Assembly: GCA_964030475.1 (NCBI GenBank)
Contig: CAXIPT010000014.1
Coordinates: 789,675-853,674, forward strand
Origin: Tethya wilhelma
Lineage: Eukaryota; Porifera; Demospongiae; Tethyida; Tethyidae
Length of the DNA stretch: 64,000 bases
Reading direction: 5' to 3'
A model generated the notes under the pieces. The model worked only from the letters and a program-made list of their open reading frames with translations. It ran no database searches and was not told the origin of the DNA. Positions within the stretch are counted from its first letter, which is position 1; each line of letters begins with the position of its first letter. Shown here piece after piece: positions 44,170 to 57,122 of the stretch. The position numbers and the translations under genes are program-made.

Positions 44170-45931
44170 AGTTTGATATTTTCAATCTGCATACTGGGTT
44201 GGTGAACAAGAATATAATTTAATAATGACTAATACCCAACCAGAAACTCACTTACGAAAGTACATCAATATAGTATAAGAGGATAACATTGATCAACATT
44301 GCACAGGTTATAAAAAACATTTCATGAGCCTGACATTCATATTCGTTGATCTGCTACCTATGTAATGCTCATCTGCATCTTCTTGTCAACAAGCTTGCAC
44401 TGCATGTAGTACGTCTCATTAGTGGCTGCATGAGCTGATTTGTTGGCATCCATTTGTGCATGATATGGGATTGTTCACTCTGCCATGTTATAAGTTCTCA
44501 CTCTGTTTTGACTTTTTTGTCTGGCACATCAGTCTTGTTCACTCCACTGCATGTATCTTGATTACTTGCTGCTGAGAGTCTTTCTCTTGTGCTCCATTGA
44601 GCGAGCCTGGCTTCATGTTGTTCAACAGTTGCCTCTTCCTTTCTAGCGCTATATCTCTCACTCTCTGTTGGCATGTTGTCAACAATTGAGTTCCTTTTCG
44701 CATTTCTCGACTATTGCTCTAGCTTGACACTGAATGTCACTGTCTCTGATTTCTCGAATTCATTTAGACTTGTCTATTCAACATGATACAGTCAGCTGCA
44801 CATGCAGTACCCTTATGCATGAGTAAAAATAGCTGCAGATCAATAATGTTAATCATGTACTCACATGACGCCACATGCGTGCTATATAGATCTGGATGTG
44901 ACCGACGTACATATGATGACAGACTCTTCAGTGCACAAGTCACTGTATGGAGCTCACTTAGGCTCGCCCCGATCATGACGAGAGTTCACATCATCATGCA
45001 TACATAAGTGATGGGAGTAAAGTTTGGAGAGGCATAATTAAATTTTGAGTACAGTATGTGTTTCAAAGAATACTGGTCAAAGTAACAAGCCATGTTTTTT
45101 GTACCTAATGGTTTTTACTGTTCTATGTAGCCACCTACTCAGTGCCATTAAGGCCTGGGTCAGGTTAAGGTAACTAATTAAGGAAAAAATTATGCAAAAT
45201 TGAAATAGCTTTTTAATGGAGTATGTTATCACCATGGAAACATAGGTGAATAATCTTACATCTTGGAAAAAAATTGTGTCATGTGACCTTATTAATATTA
45301 ATAATTTAATTAAATGGTCAAGAAGAACTGTTGCCATGGCAACCAAATTTTGTCCAATTAATCGTACCTCAAATCTCCATGGGGATAGCACGTATCTAGG
45401 TCCGAGATACGATACATTTTCCATATAATGCACACCTGCCGATTTCTCCTTCTCGGTACGTTGTATATCATCAACCAATCAACGAAATTTTTTCCCCATG
45501 GGGATTATGAAAGTTCATGATGATAATTATCTCTTGTGAAAGTTTGGTTGCCATAGCAACTAATTAACTTGACCGTTTTTAATTATTCATGAGTTTGGGT
45601 GTTTTATTGAAAACTCATTAAATACATAAATATTCATCATCTTGACATCATACGTACGGTAGTACGTATAGTAGGAATGGGCCGACTGTCCCATAGACAC
45701 AATACAAAATGTTGGTCACTATAAAAATCTAGCCAAACAAAATTAGGCCTTCAAAGTTGCTGAAAAGCTCTCACTGAAAGAATACCAACTGCATGCAAGG
45801 CCTAAAACTCACAAAAACTTTCCTCAGCACTCGTAGAGAGCACTAGTGGGAACCACCATAGTGCCATTTTTGTTCTGCTAACGTACGTACTTACTTACTT
45901 ACTTACTTCCTTCCTAACTGACTTACTTGAA
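44170..45931. other. Non-coding, with RFX-type palindrome and (ACTT)n tract
   Basis: No gene is seen. GTTGCCATGGCAAC at 45330-45343 is a perfect 14-bp palindrome matching the RFX X-box; related half sites lie at 45550 and 45235. A short (ACTT)n run is at 45890-45908. Confidence 0.5.
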
Positions 45932-46665
45932 AAGGATTTCCAGAGAACCAGAATGTGTTGAGCCAACTTTGACAGCACAAAGTAAGTTCTTTTCATGGGT
46001 ACTACATTCCTTGATACTTGTTTTCATCTTAAATAGGCCTAAACAAAAACTAGAAAGGTTTTAAACTTAGTGTATAAATTCATGTACTACAATGCAGCCA
46101 TCTTTGGAGGTAAAGTTCAAAGGTCATTATCCACGTGGCATTATTATGCGCATGCGCATTAGCCTCCTCCAGCATAAATTGCATAATGCAGTGCAAGCTT
46201 TTTGTAGGAACTAACCAGTCTCTGATAGTCTCCACACTGTAGTGTTGAAAAAAGTGAATGAACAAGTAGTAAAAATTTCAAAAAAATAAGTAGTGTAGGA
46301 ATGGGCAGTGCGGTAAAAAGTATTGGAACAAGGCATGTCTCAATTTCGGCACATGACTACTTCATTTTTTATAGCCAATTTTTGCCCCATAGTCCAGTTT
46401 AATTACCTATCTGCTATAGTTTGCTCCACTGCTTAGTTGACTTATTAGTATAGGAATTTGAACCATGCAATGCAATAATAAGCTATGGTATACTGTTGTT
46501 ACAGTACAGATAAATTACAACACTGAGGATCCATATGAAGGATCAAGAATAAAAATGAAAAATGAAGTAGTCATGTGCCGAAATTGAGACATGCCTTGTT
46601 CCAATACTTTTTACCGCACTGCCCATTCCTACACTACTTATTTTTTTGAAATTTTTACTACTTGT
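45932..46665. mobile_element. Foldback family D, copy 1 with flanking unit
   Basis: A 734-bp unit shared with 57123-57863. Its second part (46262-46665) is a long hairpin: ACAAGTAGTAAAAATTT.. to its inverse, with arms of about 110 bp (GTAGGAATGGGCAGTGCGGT, CAATTTCGGCACATGACTAC). The first part carries an NRF1-like TGCGCATGCGCA (46148-46159). No coding capacity. Confidence 0.85.
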
Positions 46666-46931
46666 AAAATTTTGGTTACATGAAAAAATAAGATTATATT
46701 TTCTTATGATATCAAAATATTTTGGATATACCTTTTCACATGCTGTAAAATGAGGATTGTTTTAGGCAATTTTTTAATGAAATTTCTACTGACCCGCCTT
46801 AAGTGCGCAGAGTAACAGCCTCCTATTTTTACTCCGTGCACGCTTGCATGCTCAGAAGTTAAGTGTTTGGTCTGGGCAGTTGAATGTCTGCAACTTTTTG
46901 CACTGTTTGGGTGTTAGGAGCATCTTCAGTG

Positions 46932-49461
46932 TAGGGCTTGGTAGATTATGCTCACAAACGTACCTATTATTCTATTCTTTTATGCCCCAAAATCTTGCCC
47001 ATTATGCTTTTGAAGTTGCCTATTATGCTCACATTATGCCCATGTCATATACGTATTGTTTTACATAAATTTCATTAGAAAACAATTCTTATACAAAAAA
47101 AACATACAATAAAGAGTTACTTTGTACGATAGTTGTATTGTAGCATCACGGAAACTTGTGTGTAATCTTCTAAAGCAGTTTGTTGTCGCGAACCAAAAGA
47201 ATTTGTAAGTAGAGAAAAGACGCGCTCAGCAGCAGCCGAAGATGGTTGTACGAGTAAAATTGAACAAAAGAGACTTGACCACTTAGGTAGTTTGTTTGCA
47301 TGTTGTTTCCACCACTGGAGAACATCAACTTCCTCAGAAACATCTTCTGTCGCAGCTAGATAAGCAGGCAACTCTGATTTCAATTCAGTGACTGCTTCAC
47401 TATGAGTGAATCGATATCAGATATGGTAGGCTTAAGAGAATTCACTTTAGAGGGAGACAAATATCGAGCTGCTTTGAAAGCTTCCAGTGCGGACTTCAGT
47501 TCATGTTCAAACTTGCTCTTGAAATAATCATAAGCTTCTGTGACACAACTAGTAGCATAAGCCACAAGCATCGCCTCGCGAGAAATGTTGCCATCTGCCA
47601 GTTGTTTGGCCACTGCCTGTACATTAGGATAATGCCCTAATGAGACATGGTTATACAGGGCCTTCACTTGCTCGTACGCATCAAGTGCTAATGGTCCGTC
47701 CCCTTCCAACTTGTAAGTTGTCTTGACAAATTCTTCCATGGCATCAATAGTTACTGTGAGTTCCATTTTTAACTTTCGTAGCTTAGGTTGATCATCAAGG
47801 ATATCTAACAACTTCTTTGCTGTTGCTTTAGGCAATTCTTTAGTACGGATGAAAGTTTCCACATCTCCAAATGCGTCATGAATTTGGCGTATAACTTCAA
47901 ACTTAGACCACCATCGAGTAGCTGAGTAGGATAGAGCTGAGAGACCGGACATTTCTTTCCATGCTAGCCTTGTCTTGGCACTGTGTGCGAATAAACTAAT
48001 CCAGTGTTTAACAAACTTGGAAAGAATAGGAATATTTACCTTCTCTCCAACCAGGTCTAAGGTATACGAAAAACAACCAATATCCAACATGTTAGTGTAA
48101 AGAACAGAGACAGTTCTCATTGCAACACCATTGACCGAAGCACGGTCACGCATGAAAGCTAACACTAAATCTGCTGGTATAGAGAGCTCTGTAGATAGTG
48201 CTGATATCAGCTGCTGAGCCACTTCCTCTCCCGACAATGATTTTGCTAAAAGCATTAATGGACAAACTTTTTGTTGAATCACCCAATTATCAACATATCG
48301 TAACACAATAACAAGGGCTTCGCACGCGTGAGTAGTGCCGTCAAAAATCACAGAAACTTGTTTCCCACTGATGGTTTTGTTTAACAAGTTTATTTCACTT
48401 TCTAAAACAAACGGTATCATTTTTCGGAGATTAGACGATTCACTAAGTGAATAAGCGTGTTCTTCTAGTAGCTCTCGAAAACAATCTATCTTAAGGAGAG
48501 GAACTCCAGCCTTTAAGAATGTTTCTAGCACCTTGATACGATAAAGGCGGGTCGACTGAGGAAGGGTTTCGCCTGATGGGTGATATTTGGCATTATAAAC
48601 TTGGAGGCTATTAGCAAGATCAACTTCTCTCTTTGCTTTGACATGCAATTTCTCTTTACCTATTTGGTGCTTGGTAGATTTGATGTGCTGTTCAATTATG
48701 CTTTTCTTCAGCGATAATTCCTCTCTACACCCACAACAAAACAGTTTGTTGTTGCTATTTGAGAAGTTCTCACCTATGTAGTAATAATAAAACACTTTTT
48801 AAACTGGTGGCATTCTTCCAAGCCTAGCCATGCCTAGCTGCATTATTACTGTATTCTAATTAAAGCTCACTTACTAGGATACTCCTTAACACGGTCCAAA
48901 GGTCCGACTGTTTTTGGTGATGACTTCACCCTCCCTTTCCCACGTTTTTGCCCACTGGGGGGTCTGTTTCTAGGAACTTTCCTCTTCCTGCTAGCACAGA
49001 GGGAGCTGGAGACCTCAGAACATCCAATAAACTACGACTCGATGGGCCAGATGGCGTCTCAGAGGGGATTGACGTCTCTACATCTAAGGAACTCTCCCGG
49101 TCATTATCTCCAGTAAGTTCAGCTTCCAACTCTACATCTGAGCTACTAAAACTCAATAATTCTACAGATTTAGACCTGTCTAGATCAGAAGACTCCGGAG
49201 TCATTTGCACAGACATTTTTGCTTTTGCTGAGTCATGCTATTACATCATGCACGTGGTTGACCACAAATTGATTGACATGGGTATTCCTCTGTTGGTAAC
49301 TACACACTGGTCAATAGACTGTTACGGAAAAGAACATTGACAAAATCAGCCTATTATGCTCATCAAGGCCTGAAATTTTGCCTATTATGCCAGCATAATG
49401 CTCAACAAAATAAGCAGCCTATAATGCTCAAAATTATGCCGGCATAATCTACCAAGGCCTA
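46932..49461 (-). mobile_element. Complete hAT DNA transposon with 8-bp target duplication
   Basis: A 2530-bp element with terminal inverted repeats TAGGGCTTGGTAGATTATG (left) and TAGGCCTTGGTAGATTATG (right, inverted). Subterminal copies of TTATGCTCA and GGCATAAT words are present at both ends. It is flanked by a perfect 8-bp duplication CTTCAGTG (46924-46931 and 49462-49469), the hAT signature. It encodes one transposase on the minus strand. The perfect duplication argues for a fairly recent insertion. Confidence 0.92.
47117..49216 (-). pseudogene. hAT transposase, two exons, two frameshifts
   Basis: Exon 1 (49216-48875) encodes an acidic Ser-rich N-terminus, then after a shift at a C run near 48957, a basic segment and the conserved PLDRVKEYP. 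It ends at A|GTAAGT. An 80-bp intron leads to exon 2 (from 48794) in phase. A zinc-finger-like region follows (CCGCREELSLKKSIIEQHIKS..H), then the RNase-H-like core (VSVIFDGTTHACEALVIVLRYV with the first Asp; FMRDRASVNGVAMR with the second; RWWSKFEVI). A stop at 47380 is bypassed by a shift into the C-terminal hAT dimerisation domain (LPKWSSLFCSILLVQPSSAAAERVFSLL). In the family the enzyme cuts and pastes the element. Only two small lesions. Confidence 0.88.
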
Positions 49462-49469
49462 CTTCAGTG

Positions 49470-52102
49470 TCTCAAATTAAAGCTAGGGATTTGGAAGTTA
49501 GATCTGTTAACAAAAGTAGCCCATACGTGGTTGGTGATGCAAAAAGACGTCTTAGAAGCTAGAAAAAAGCTTGTTTTCCTTGTTTCTAGATCGCACAAAC
49601 AGCAATTTCTATTTCGGCACTCTTGACCCTGGGACTCAGTGGGCTTCAGAGCTCCTTCACTCACAGTGCACGGGTACGAGCTCTCTGAGCTCTTGTATTA
49701 CTTAGCAGTATCATTTTGTACCATAGTTATAGTACTCACTTCAAAGGCACCGCCTAGTGTACATTGGCCATGTACACTCTCTAACCACGAGGTGATACAC
49801 TATACTTATGGTGTATGAGCTAATACACCCTAGGTATAGTGTATGACCTTGTGGTTTACAATGATACAAGGCATTTGTACTATAGTTTTAGTGTGTATGC
49901 ATGGTTATTGTAACCTATATAGTACATGTATACATAGCCCATTAATTCAGACCCCATAAACAAACTCAGCCAGCAAGCAGTATTAATGCCTAAGAATGAT
50001 CATGTCTGAGTAAGAACTTTTTCAGAAAGGTCATAGGTCAAATTTAGTAGTCATTGTCCAACTACTTGATCAGATTAAGGTATACAATATCATAATATCA
50101 TAGCCAACAATCTCACTGTGAGATATAGGAAAAATCGGTGGGCGATATATACCTTACAAACTTTCTGTGGTTTCTCTACGGGTAACGTCATTAAAGTTAT
50201 TTAATGTACCACGCTTTCTCTCTTCCTATTTTTCAGCATGTAATATTCTTTGGGAGAGAGTCTAGGAATGGGGCTAACTATGTCACGTGAAATGAAACTA
50301 TAGACCGCTAAACATTTGTCTTAACAAGTTAAAAAGCTATTATGGCTGTATAATTATATCAACGATAAGGTGTAGAGCAAGTCTTTAGATGGATGCCCAT
50401 TACTAAGAAGCCATAAAAGTAGAGAGCCTAATATTAATTTTTATCTTCAATTATTGTCTTGTTTCACACTGCAACAGTACAAGTTTGTGGAAATTTAAGG
50501 AGCTCAGTCACTAGTAAGATTCATGTTGAATGACCTAATATAGATTTTGACTAATTTTATATGGAAATGATTCAGAATTTTTAGTAAACTTCTATTTTCA
50601 TTGGCAGGAGTAAAAAAAATTAAGTTCTTTCAATACATCAATAACAAAAATGTTTAAGTATGTAGGGGTCTATGGCTAGTGGAGGGGAAATGTACGTATA
50701 GGTAAGTAAGATAAAAATAATACCATGTATGCATGTATACACATTGCATGCGTATTATGTATACATCTCTCTATATGAAATCAACACTTAATGAACTTAC
50801 AGTTATTATTATTATAATATATATAATAATTTTTATATATTATACATAGCATCCTCTTTATTTTCCAACCAATCGACAACTGATAAGCAAATTGAAAAAG
50901 TGTTAAGTTGAATTTACCTTTGCTAGACTCTTGAACATACATGTTACACGCAAATTGTGTTATTGCTGGTGGCTATCATCTATGTCCTGTGACATTCAGT
51001 TGTATTAAACGTACGTAACACAATAATTATTATTATAATTATAGTACTGAATATGTATATACTCTCACTGGAATTCTGGTCGTAAATTTTTGCTCCCCTG
51101 CACAATTTTTTTTTCAATAAAATTGTCTGAATATTTTGGTGCTCCTTAAAAAATTTTGGTCTTACTGAAAAGTGAGTGAGCGAAAGCCTTTGCTGGGGCC
51201 AGATGTGATAGCAATTGTTACTAAAGCTTAATTCTCTACATGGCATGTTTCTTGCATTGTACAGAATTAATGCTTGGCTTCCAAGGCCACCCTGACAGCT
51301 AGGACTCTTGTGTAAGGCTGTCTGAGAGGCTAGCTAATAGTGCTAGCAATTTAGGGGTGAAAGGCAAGCCTGTTTTTAAAGTTATCTTTCTAAATTGGAG
51401 GAAGAGGGTAAATCTTCCCCCGTCGATCATAGCAATTGTAACAGTATAATTATGCAGCCATCATTGAATTTCCTCTGATAAAATTGGATGTTATACATAC
51501 AGCTTATACTGTTATACACACTTGAATCATGCATGCATATGAGCAAAGCTGTCTAGCCAAGATGGGGATTGCTATGCAGATTAAAGTCTTTTATCATGCC
51601 ATCCTCTGCAGGTTTTAGAATTGGTCCTACACCTATACCTGTATTTCTATTAACACACATACAATGGCTATACTAGTGACACTGCATTATTGAAACAGGC
51701 TGTGTAGACGCTCAATCCTACAGCCAGACTGACCAGAACTGTATTAGTGTAAAATGTATGAATGCTAACTGAGTCATAATACCATTTATAGTCAAAACAC
51801 ACTAGAGTCCTGCCCAGACTAATATTTTCAGAGGAGGACCATTTCTAGAGTATGAGTTTGGTCCCTCAGACCAAATATAATTATTGGTCCCCTGGACCAA
51901 AATTTTTTTGAAAGCACAACACTTTCAATTTCTCACAAAACATAAGTATTGTACAAAAAGTCTAGATCTACCGCATGTCAGTCAATGTATATATACCAAT
52001 TTTTTTACTTTAAAAACAATGTGTAGAATTATAGAGTGTTAATCAAAAATATAATATTACAGCAAAACAAAATGAAATGCAGTAATTTCCACGGTGTGCA
52101 GT
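49470..52102. other. Non-coding
   Basis: No gene is supported. 49780-49860 holds a loose hairpin around ACACTATACTTATGGTGTAT and its inverse. 50810-50850 is AT-repeat sequence. Confidence 0.5.
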
Positions 52103-55100
52103 TTATTGAATACTACACTTAGATTTTGAGCCAATGGTTTCGTCTGCCTTAGAATAGTCGATGCTATTTGATATAACTAACTTTGATGTTGAATCTCTTT
52201 TAAACACAACACAGCCATGATGGTATGTAATGGTGAATTGAGTGAGTGTCTGGTTGACAGATGGTGGCTTCTCAAGATCACTGATAAGCTTTTTGATTTG
52301 GCCATCCATAGAAAGAGTGCGTATATCCAATGGCACAACAAAAACTTCTAAAACTTGCAAAGTAATATTTTTGGTTAGCAAAATTATAAGACTGTTCAAA
52401 AATTTACCATGAAACATTATATGCAATTCCACTATATTTGTATTGTTGTGCAAAACATGCGATTCAATTAAAGAGTGACAACAACATCTGGCAGACCTGC
52501 AAGATGAAAATATTTTGGCAGAACTGCTAGATGTATTTTTTTCTGTATCATTAACTTTAGCCATATAAACCAACATCTTTGAAATATTTTTTACAGACTT
52601 TATTATTCTTAATGAAAGCATTTTAAAGTCTTCATATAGTGGGTGTGGTGCTCCTACTGTGAGTTCTATAGTTTGAATTTGAGGTATCTTCTGAAGAAAA
52701 CTCAGCAGCACATACCAATCTTTACCACAGTACTCAAAATGTAGCTTCTTGATTTGGATACACATGTAGGGGGTTACTTCACAATCTATACACTTTTCTC
52801 TACACACTAGTTTGAGAAACTCCTAAGAATAAGTAGAATTAAAAACAAAATTGAGCACCGCACAGAATAGCTGTGGATTGATAGCAGTATCTTGTACCTC
52901 TATTTCTCTTCTTTGTAGCGACTCACTAGTTTTCCACGTTTTGTAGATCACGAATTCTGTTTGGAAAGTTAGCAAAAGATGTGACATTTCTATAGGAACA
53001 ATTGTGGAAAGTAATCTTTGTATTTGAATGACATCATCGTCAGTCTGGATATCATGATGAGGCCAATTAAGTGATAGTCTGACTCTAGCATTGAGTGGTT
53101 GACATATTTTTTCCAGAATTCCATACAACAGTTCAGATTTCATATCCTTTTGTACTATTATTTTTATTTCACTAACACTTAGTCCAGCACTCCATTGAGA
53201 CTTGGTCCCAGCATCTTCAAGGGGGAACTCATTCCAATCTAAGGTGAGAAGATCCCAGTGGCAGCAACTTTGAAAAAAAGGAAAGTAGCACTGCAGAGAA
53301 TTGAGGGTTGGTAAGATCAGTAGATCTGATCGATAGGACCCTTTTAGGTTGTGGTACATCTTTTCCTGTAACTCAGTTCCTTTGCATATGTATAAAGTAC
53401 TGAAAGAAATGAAAGCTTTGAAATGTTTGGTATACTTGATAAAGACAACAATTTTGTGATAGAATCAGGATTATCCAAGCCACCAGTTACATGGAGTTTA
53501 ATACTAGAAAACCTAGAGGCCTCTGCATTGAGAAAATCTAATAGTTCAACATACTTCTCACCATGAAACTCAAGATCCACTTCTTTGACACAAACAGTGC
53601 GAGTATGAACCTCACGATACATTTTTAACTGTTGTTCTTTGCACTTCATTTTAAGTATATCCCAAAGACTTTCACTTTGAGCGAAAAAACTGAATACTAC
53701 CAAAAATTCAAATTCACTTAAATGATCATGAGACAACTCAAGCTCAAGTGTATCTTGGCGTTTTTTGATCGAATTGGTTAAATGCATTGATGCTGTGGGA
53801 CTTTCTGATTCATAAACAAAGTGGCATAACAATAGGAAACTGTAGTTTGGAGGACAAGTTTTCAGAGCTGATTTGTCATGATATTGCGTAATTTCATCTA
53901 GATCTGGAAAGTTGTTTTTTGCTATCCCAGCAATAAACAGAAACATCATTCTAAGTCTGTCATTCTCAAGACTCTGTAAAAGCAAGGCAGTTAATTCTGC
54001 ACGAGAAAGGTTAGAAGCTGCCCACTTAGCAGCAAGGAACTCTTGTATAGTGAGATGGAGAAAGTTACAAGTCACTTCTGTTCCCATATGGCTGCAACTT
54101 TTTGCAACCGACATTAAAGCTAAGGTTTGCCTCTCAATGTCTTGGTCATCATTGTCTGGAAAGAAGTCAACAATGTCCAATTCACGAAATACCAACTGAT
54201 CTCTAATCAGACCATCATAGGCTATTTTACACAAAGCAGAAAACGGAGGTTGTATTTCTTTTGGAAGCTTATCTAAGCTTTCAATTCTTCTAGCTGCAGT
54301 ATTACCTAAAACATTTCTTGTATGACGTTTGATAGCATGTAACACAAATATTTTATAGAGCTCAGTGAGTGTCTTGGGAAGGATAAAATTCTCTTTGTAG
54401 ACAAAAAGCATGATAGCACAATTAAGAGGGATATAGCACAGGGACATTATGTCCAGGCGTTCATGGAGTTGAGTACAGAGCTCCTGGGCTTTTTGGGGGT
54501 TATCTTTTAGTGTTTTCACTATACACTGTTTAATCATTTCTTCTGTGAATCCCAAAACCTCAATGTGAAGGTTAATGGAAGATAATTCTTGTAAATTAAG
54601 TGATGCATATGGTCGTGATGTGACAATAACAGAACATTTGGTTAATACGTGCCTTCAATGATGTTCATAAAAAATGAACCACTTGATCTCTCTGCTCTAC
54701 CAAGCTCATCAAAGCCATCAAATATTAACAGGACACGCTTTCCGCTTGTCTTTCAGACATGTTTCACGACAGACTGATGTAGATCAGGATCATCGTGATA
54801 AAAGAACTCATCGACTGAATTTGCCTGCGACACAGCTTTCTTTCGCAAATGAAGCAACACCACCAGATCGTATTCTTGAAGAAACACACCATTTGCCCAA
54901 TCTTGGGTGAACTTACGACTTAGAGTGGTTTTTCCAACTCCTGGTGCTCCATCAATTAGAACACGAAGCGGTATAATTTTACCTGCCTCACAATGCAACA
55001 GTTTTAAAACTAGTTCAGCTTGTGTCTCTGTTTTTTCATGATATCTACCAGCTAATATCTTATCAACATTTCCGCGAACATAATCCCTCTGTACTTCTAT

Positions 55101-55657
55101 TACAGAATCATGTCTGTCAGCATACACACCTCGCTTACGTGGTATCAGAGCTAGTCGGATAAACTGACCTCCCAGAGAGGGGGGCCAGTCTGAGTCAGGG
55201 AGCACTGGTTGAGCTAGGTATTTCTCCTTTAAATACTTACTGTACATGAGAACACACTCGGGTAGTTCAGGCCTTTGAACAGAAAAGTCAGAGCCACCTG
55301 CATTGTGTATGCATTGACAATGTGTTAATTATCAATTAAGACCTGTACCTGGCACAAAAGAATTACCATAGTGAATCTCTCTCATTTCTTTTTCATCTTT
55401 ATGTGCTCCAACTTCATGCAGAATCTTTAGAAATTCTTCAAGATTAAGTTGCCTGTTTTCTTTCCACCATTTCATTACTTTCAAGAAGCACTCCTGATTA
55501 CAATATGTGTGTATTCGATGCGCTTGAATAGAGGTCTCAGCAAGAATATCAGCAGGTATATCAAACTTTTCACTAAGATCTTTCCAAAAGTCAGCCACGG
55601 AATACTTAACATCTGTTGTGAGACTACGAAGTGACACACAATCCAAAGTTGTACAAG
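52103..55657 (-). pseudogene. Death-NACHT (NLR-type) gene with four lesions
   Basis: Exon 1 (55657-55349) encodes a Death-fold domain (VADFWKDLSEKFDIPADILAE..CFLKVMKWWKEN..LEEFLKILHEVGA). Introns are GT-AG and phase 1; exon 2 starts at 55297. There follow the sponge-NLR linker (YLKEKYLAQPVLPDSDWPPS, then GGQFIRLALIPRKR), the P-loop GAPGVGKT (54927-54950), Walker B LLIFDGFDEL (about 54702-54734), sensor-like VIVTSRPYA, the NLR helical region, and a Leu-rich C-terminus to a TAA inside AATAAA (52102-52107). Lesions: TGA at 54753, a shift near 54650, a shift near 53355, TAG at 52823. NLRs are cytosolic sensors that oligomerise through NACHT. An upstream first exon is implied by the phase but not found. 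Confidence 0.85.
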
Positions 55658-56861
55658 CTGTAATGAATGAATAAAAGGGAGTAATCAAAGTAAACTGTTT
55701 GTAGTACATGTAGGAGTTATGTAAACACAACGAAATTAGCTTAAAGGCGCAGTCACACAGAAGTAATTATGGCACCATCATTTTGAATTCGGGGCCCAAA
55801 AATCAAAAACTCAATCTGATTGGTTGAAATACGTCATCGGAATGTAACTATTTTGCACAGTTATGGAGAGTCACATATTTGTGACCTGTCAAGGGAAAAC
55901 GTTTTGGTTAGGAAAGTCAGCGAATTTTGAGTTAGCTGTTCCATGTAAATCTAGGCCTTCCCAGGAGGCGCATATCAAAATTTGATGCACATAGCTCAGG
56001 TAGTTTTCCAGATATAGCACTTGCAAGCAGCCCTGCCTCCACTCTAGCTTGGCTTCCTAGAAAAACGGTTGAAAACTTGTTGCTAGGTAAACTATGGGCG
56101 GTCAGTATACTCTCAGTATCACAATTAGATCATGTACAGTACATGCTGAATATATTATCACAACCAGCCACGTACTTGACGAAATTCGATTTTGGGCTCA
56201 GTAGTTTACGGAAATCCGCAAAACACTCCGTATATCTCACTGCACATGAACTCAATTTTAAGCGCGGGAAGCAGCTCAGATCAGAGCTAGAGAACGGTAC
56301 AGCACTGCACTGCAATGATTATGATAAAAGCAGCTGAGCTAAAATTATTATCCAGGTTGTAATCTATGATACTCTGAGATTATAAATACTCATTTTCATT
56401 ATTAAAAGTCTCTTTGCCCAAAGTTGTGTGCACGTGCAGTGAGTGTTTTGCGGATTTCGGTAAACTACTGGGCTCAAAATCTAAAAATTAGTCCACACAT
56501 GGACAAATTATCAGAAATTAATAATTTCTAATCAGAAGCATGCTCATAATAATTCCAACCCAAGATACAAACCGATTTATCATACCTCACACTAATGCAC
56601 TCAGCAATATTATTGCACAAAATAAGAAAGTGTATCATACAAGTGGAATGTAGGCATAGTATGGGACATTTATGGCTAGTAAATAATAATGGCTCAGTGG
56701 TCATTAATCACCTTGTACTATTGTGCCATAATCCTTTGCACGTACTATATACACATGTGCCGAGCCTTAATAACATTGTCAAAGTTGTTATAATTTATCA
56801 AGTTACAAAGATATGTATAGTACATGATGTACGACATAACCAAACAAGAAAAGACTACAGA
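55658..56861. other. Upstream region of the NLR locus, with an inverted repeat
   Basis: 56190-56230 and 56442-56480 are inverted copies (GGGCTCAGTAGTTTACGGAA and inverse, GGAAATCCGCAAAACACTC) around a ~210-bp loop, probably another foldback element. No 2A-like motif or ATG exon is visible on the minus strand here. Confidence 0.55.
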
Positions 56862-56960
56862 AATCATTCATATGTTCCTCCTCCTGTAGTCACAAACATG
56901 TGGTGTGGGGATTGTCAACTAACAGAAACTGGCCGACTGTTATATTCAATTTTGATGTGA
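56862..56960 (+). pseudogene. Fragment of a multi-span surface protein C-terminus
   Basis: The frame reads NHSYVPPPVVTNMWCGDCQL and closely matches the cytoplasmic segment HVPPPVVTHSVVDP of the locus at 60.2-61.5 kb, including near-identical DNA (GTTCCTCCTCCTGTAGTCAC). This is a remnant of a paralogue. Confidence 0.65.
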
Positions 56961-57122
56961 ATACTTTCAATGCCGTGATGACTCTGATTAATGAAACAGC
57001 TAAAAGATACTGATATTTTCACTTAAAGTAGAAGCTACAACCACACATATTTCCTTGATAACCTCATTTTGTAGGTCAACATTCTCTCATTATAGCTACC
57101 TATAACTCCCTCAAACATTCCN

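Noticed and set aside
45077..45478. 133-codon minus ORF
   Set aside because: Overlaps the RFX-type palindrome region, no domain, and the hydrophobic content follows base composition.
46844..47068. Plus ORF across the hAT left end
   Set aside because: Spans the target duplication and terminal repeat; chance frame.
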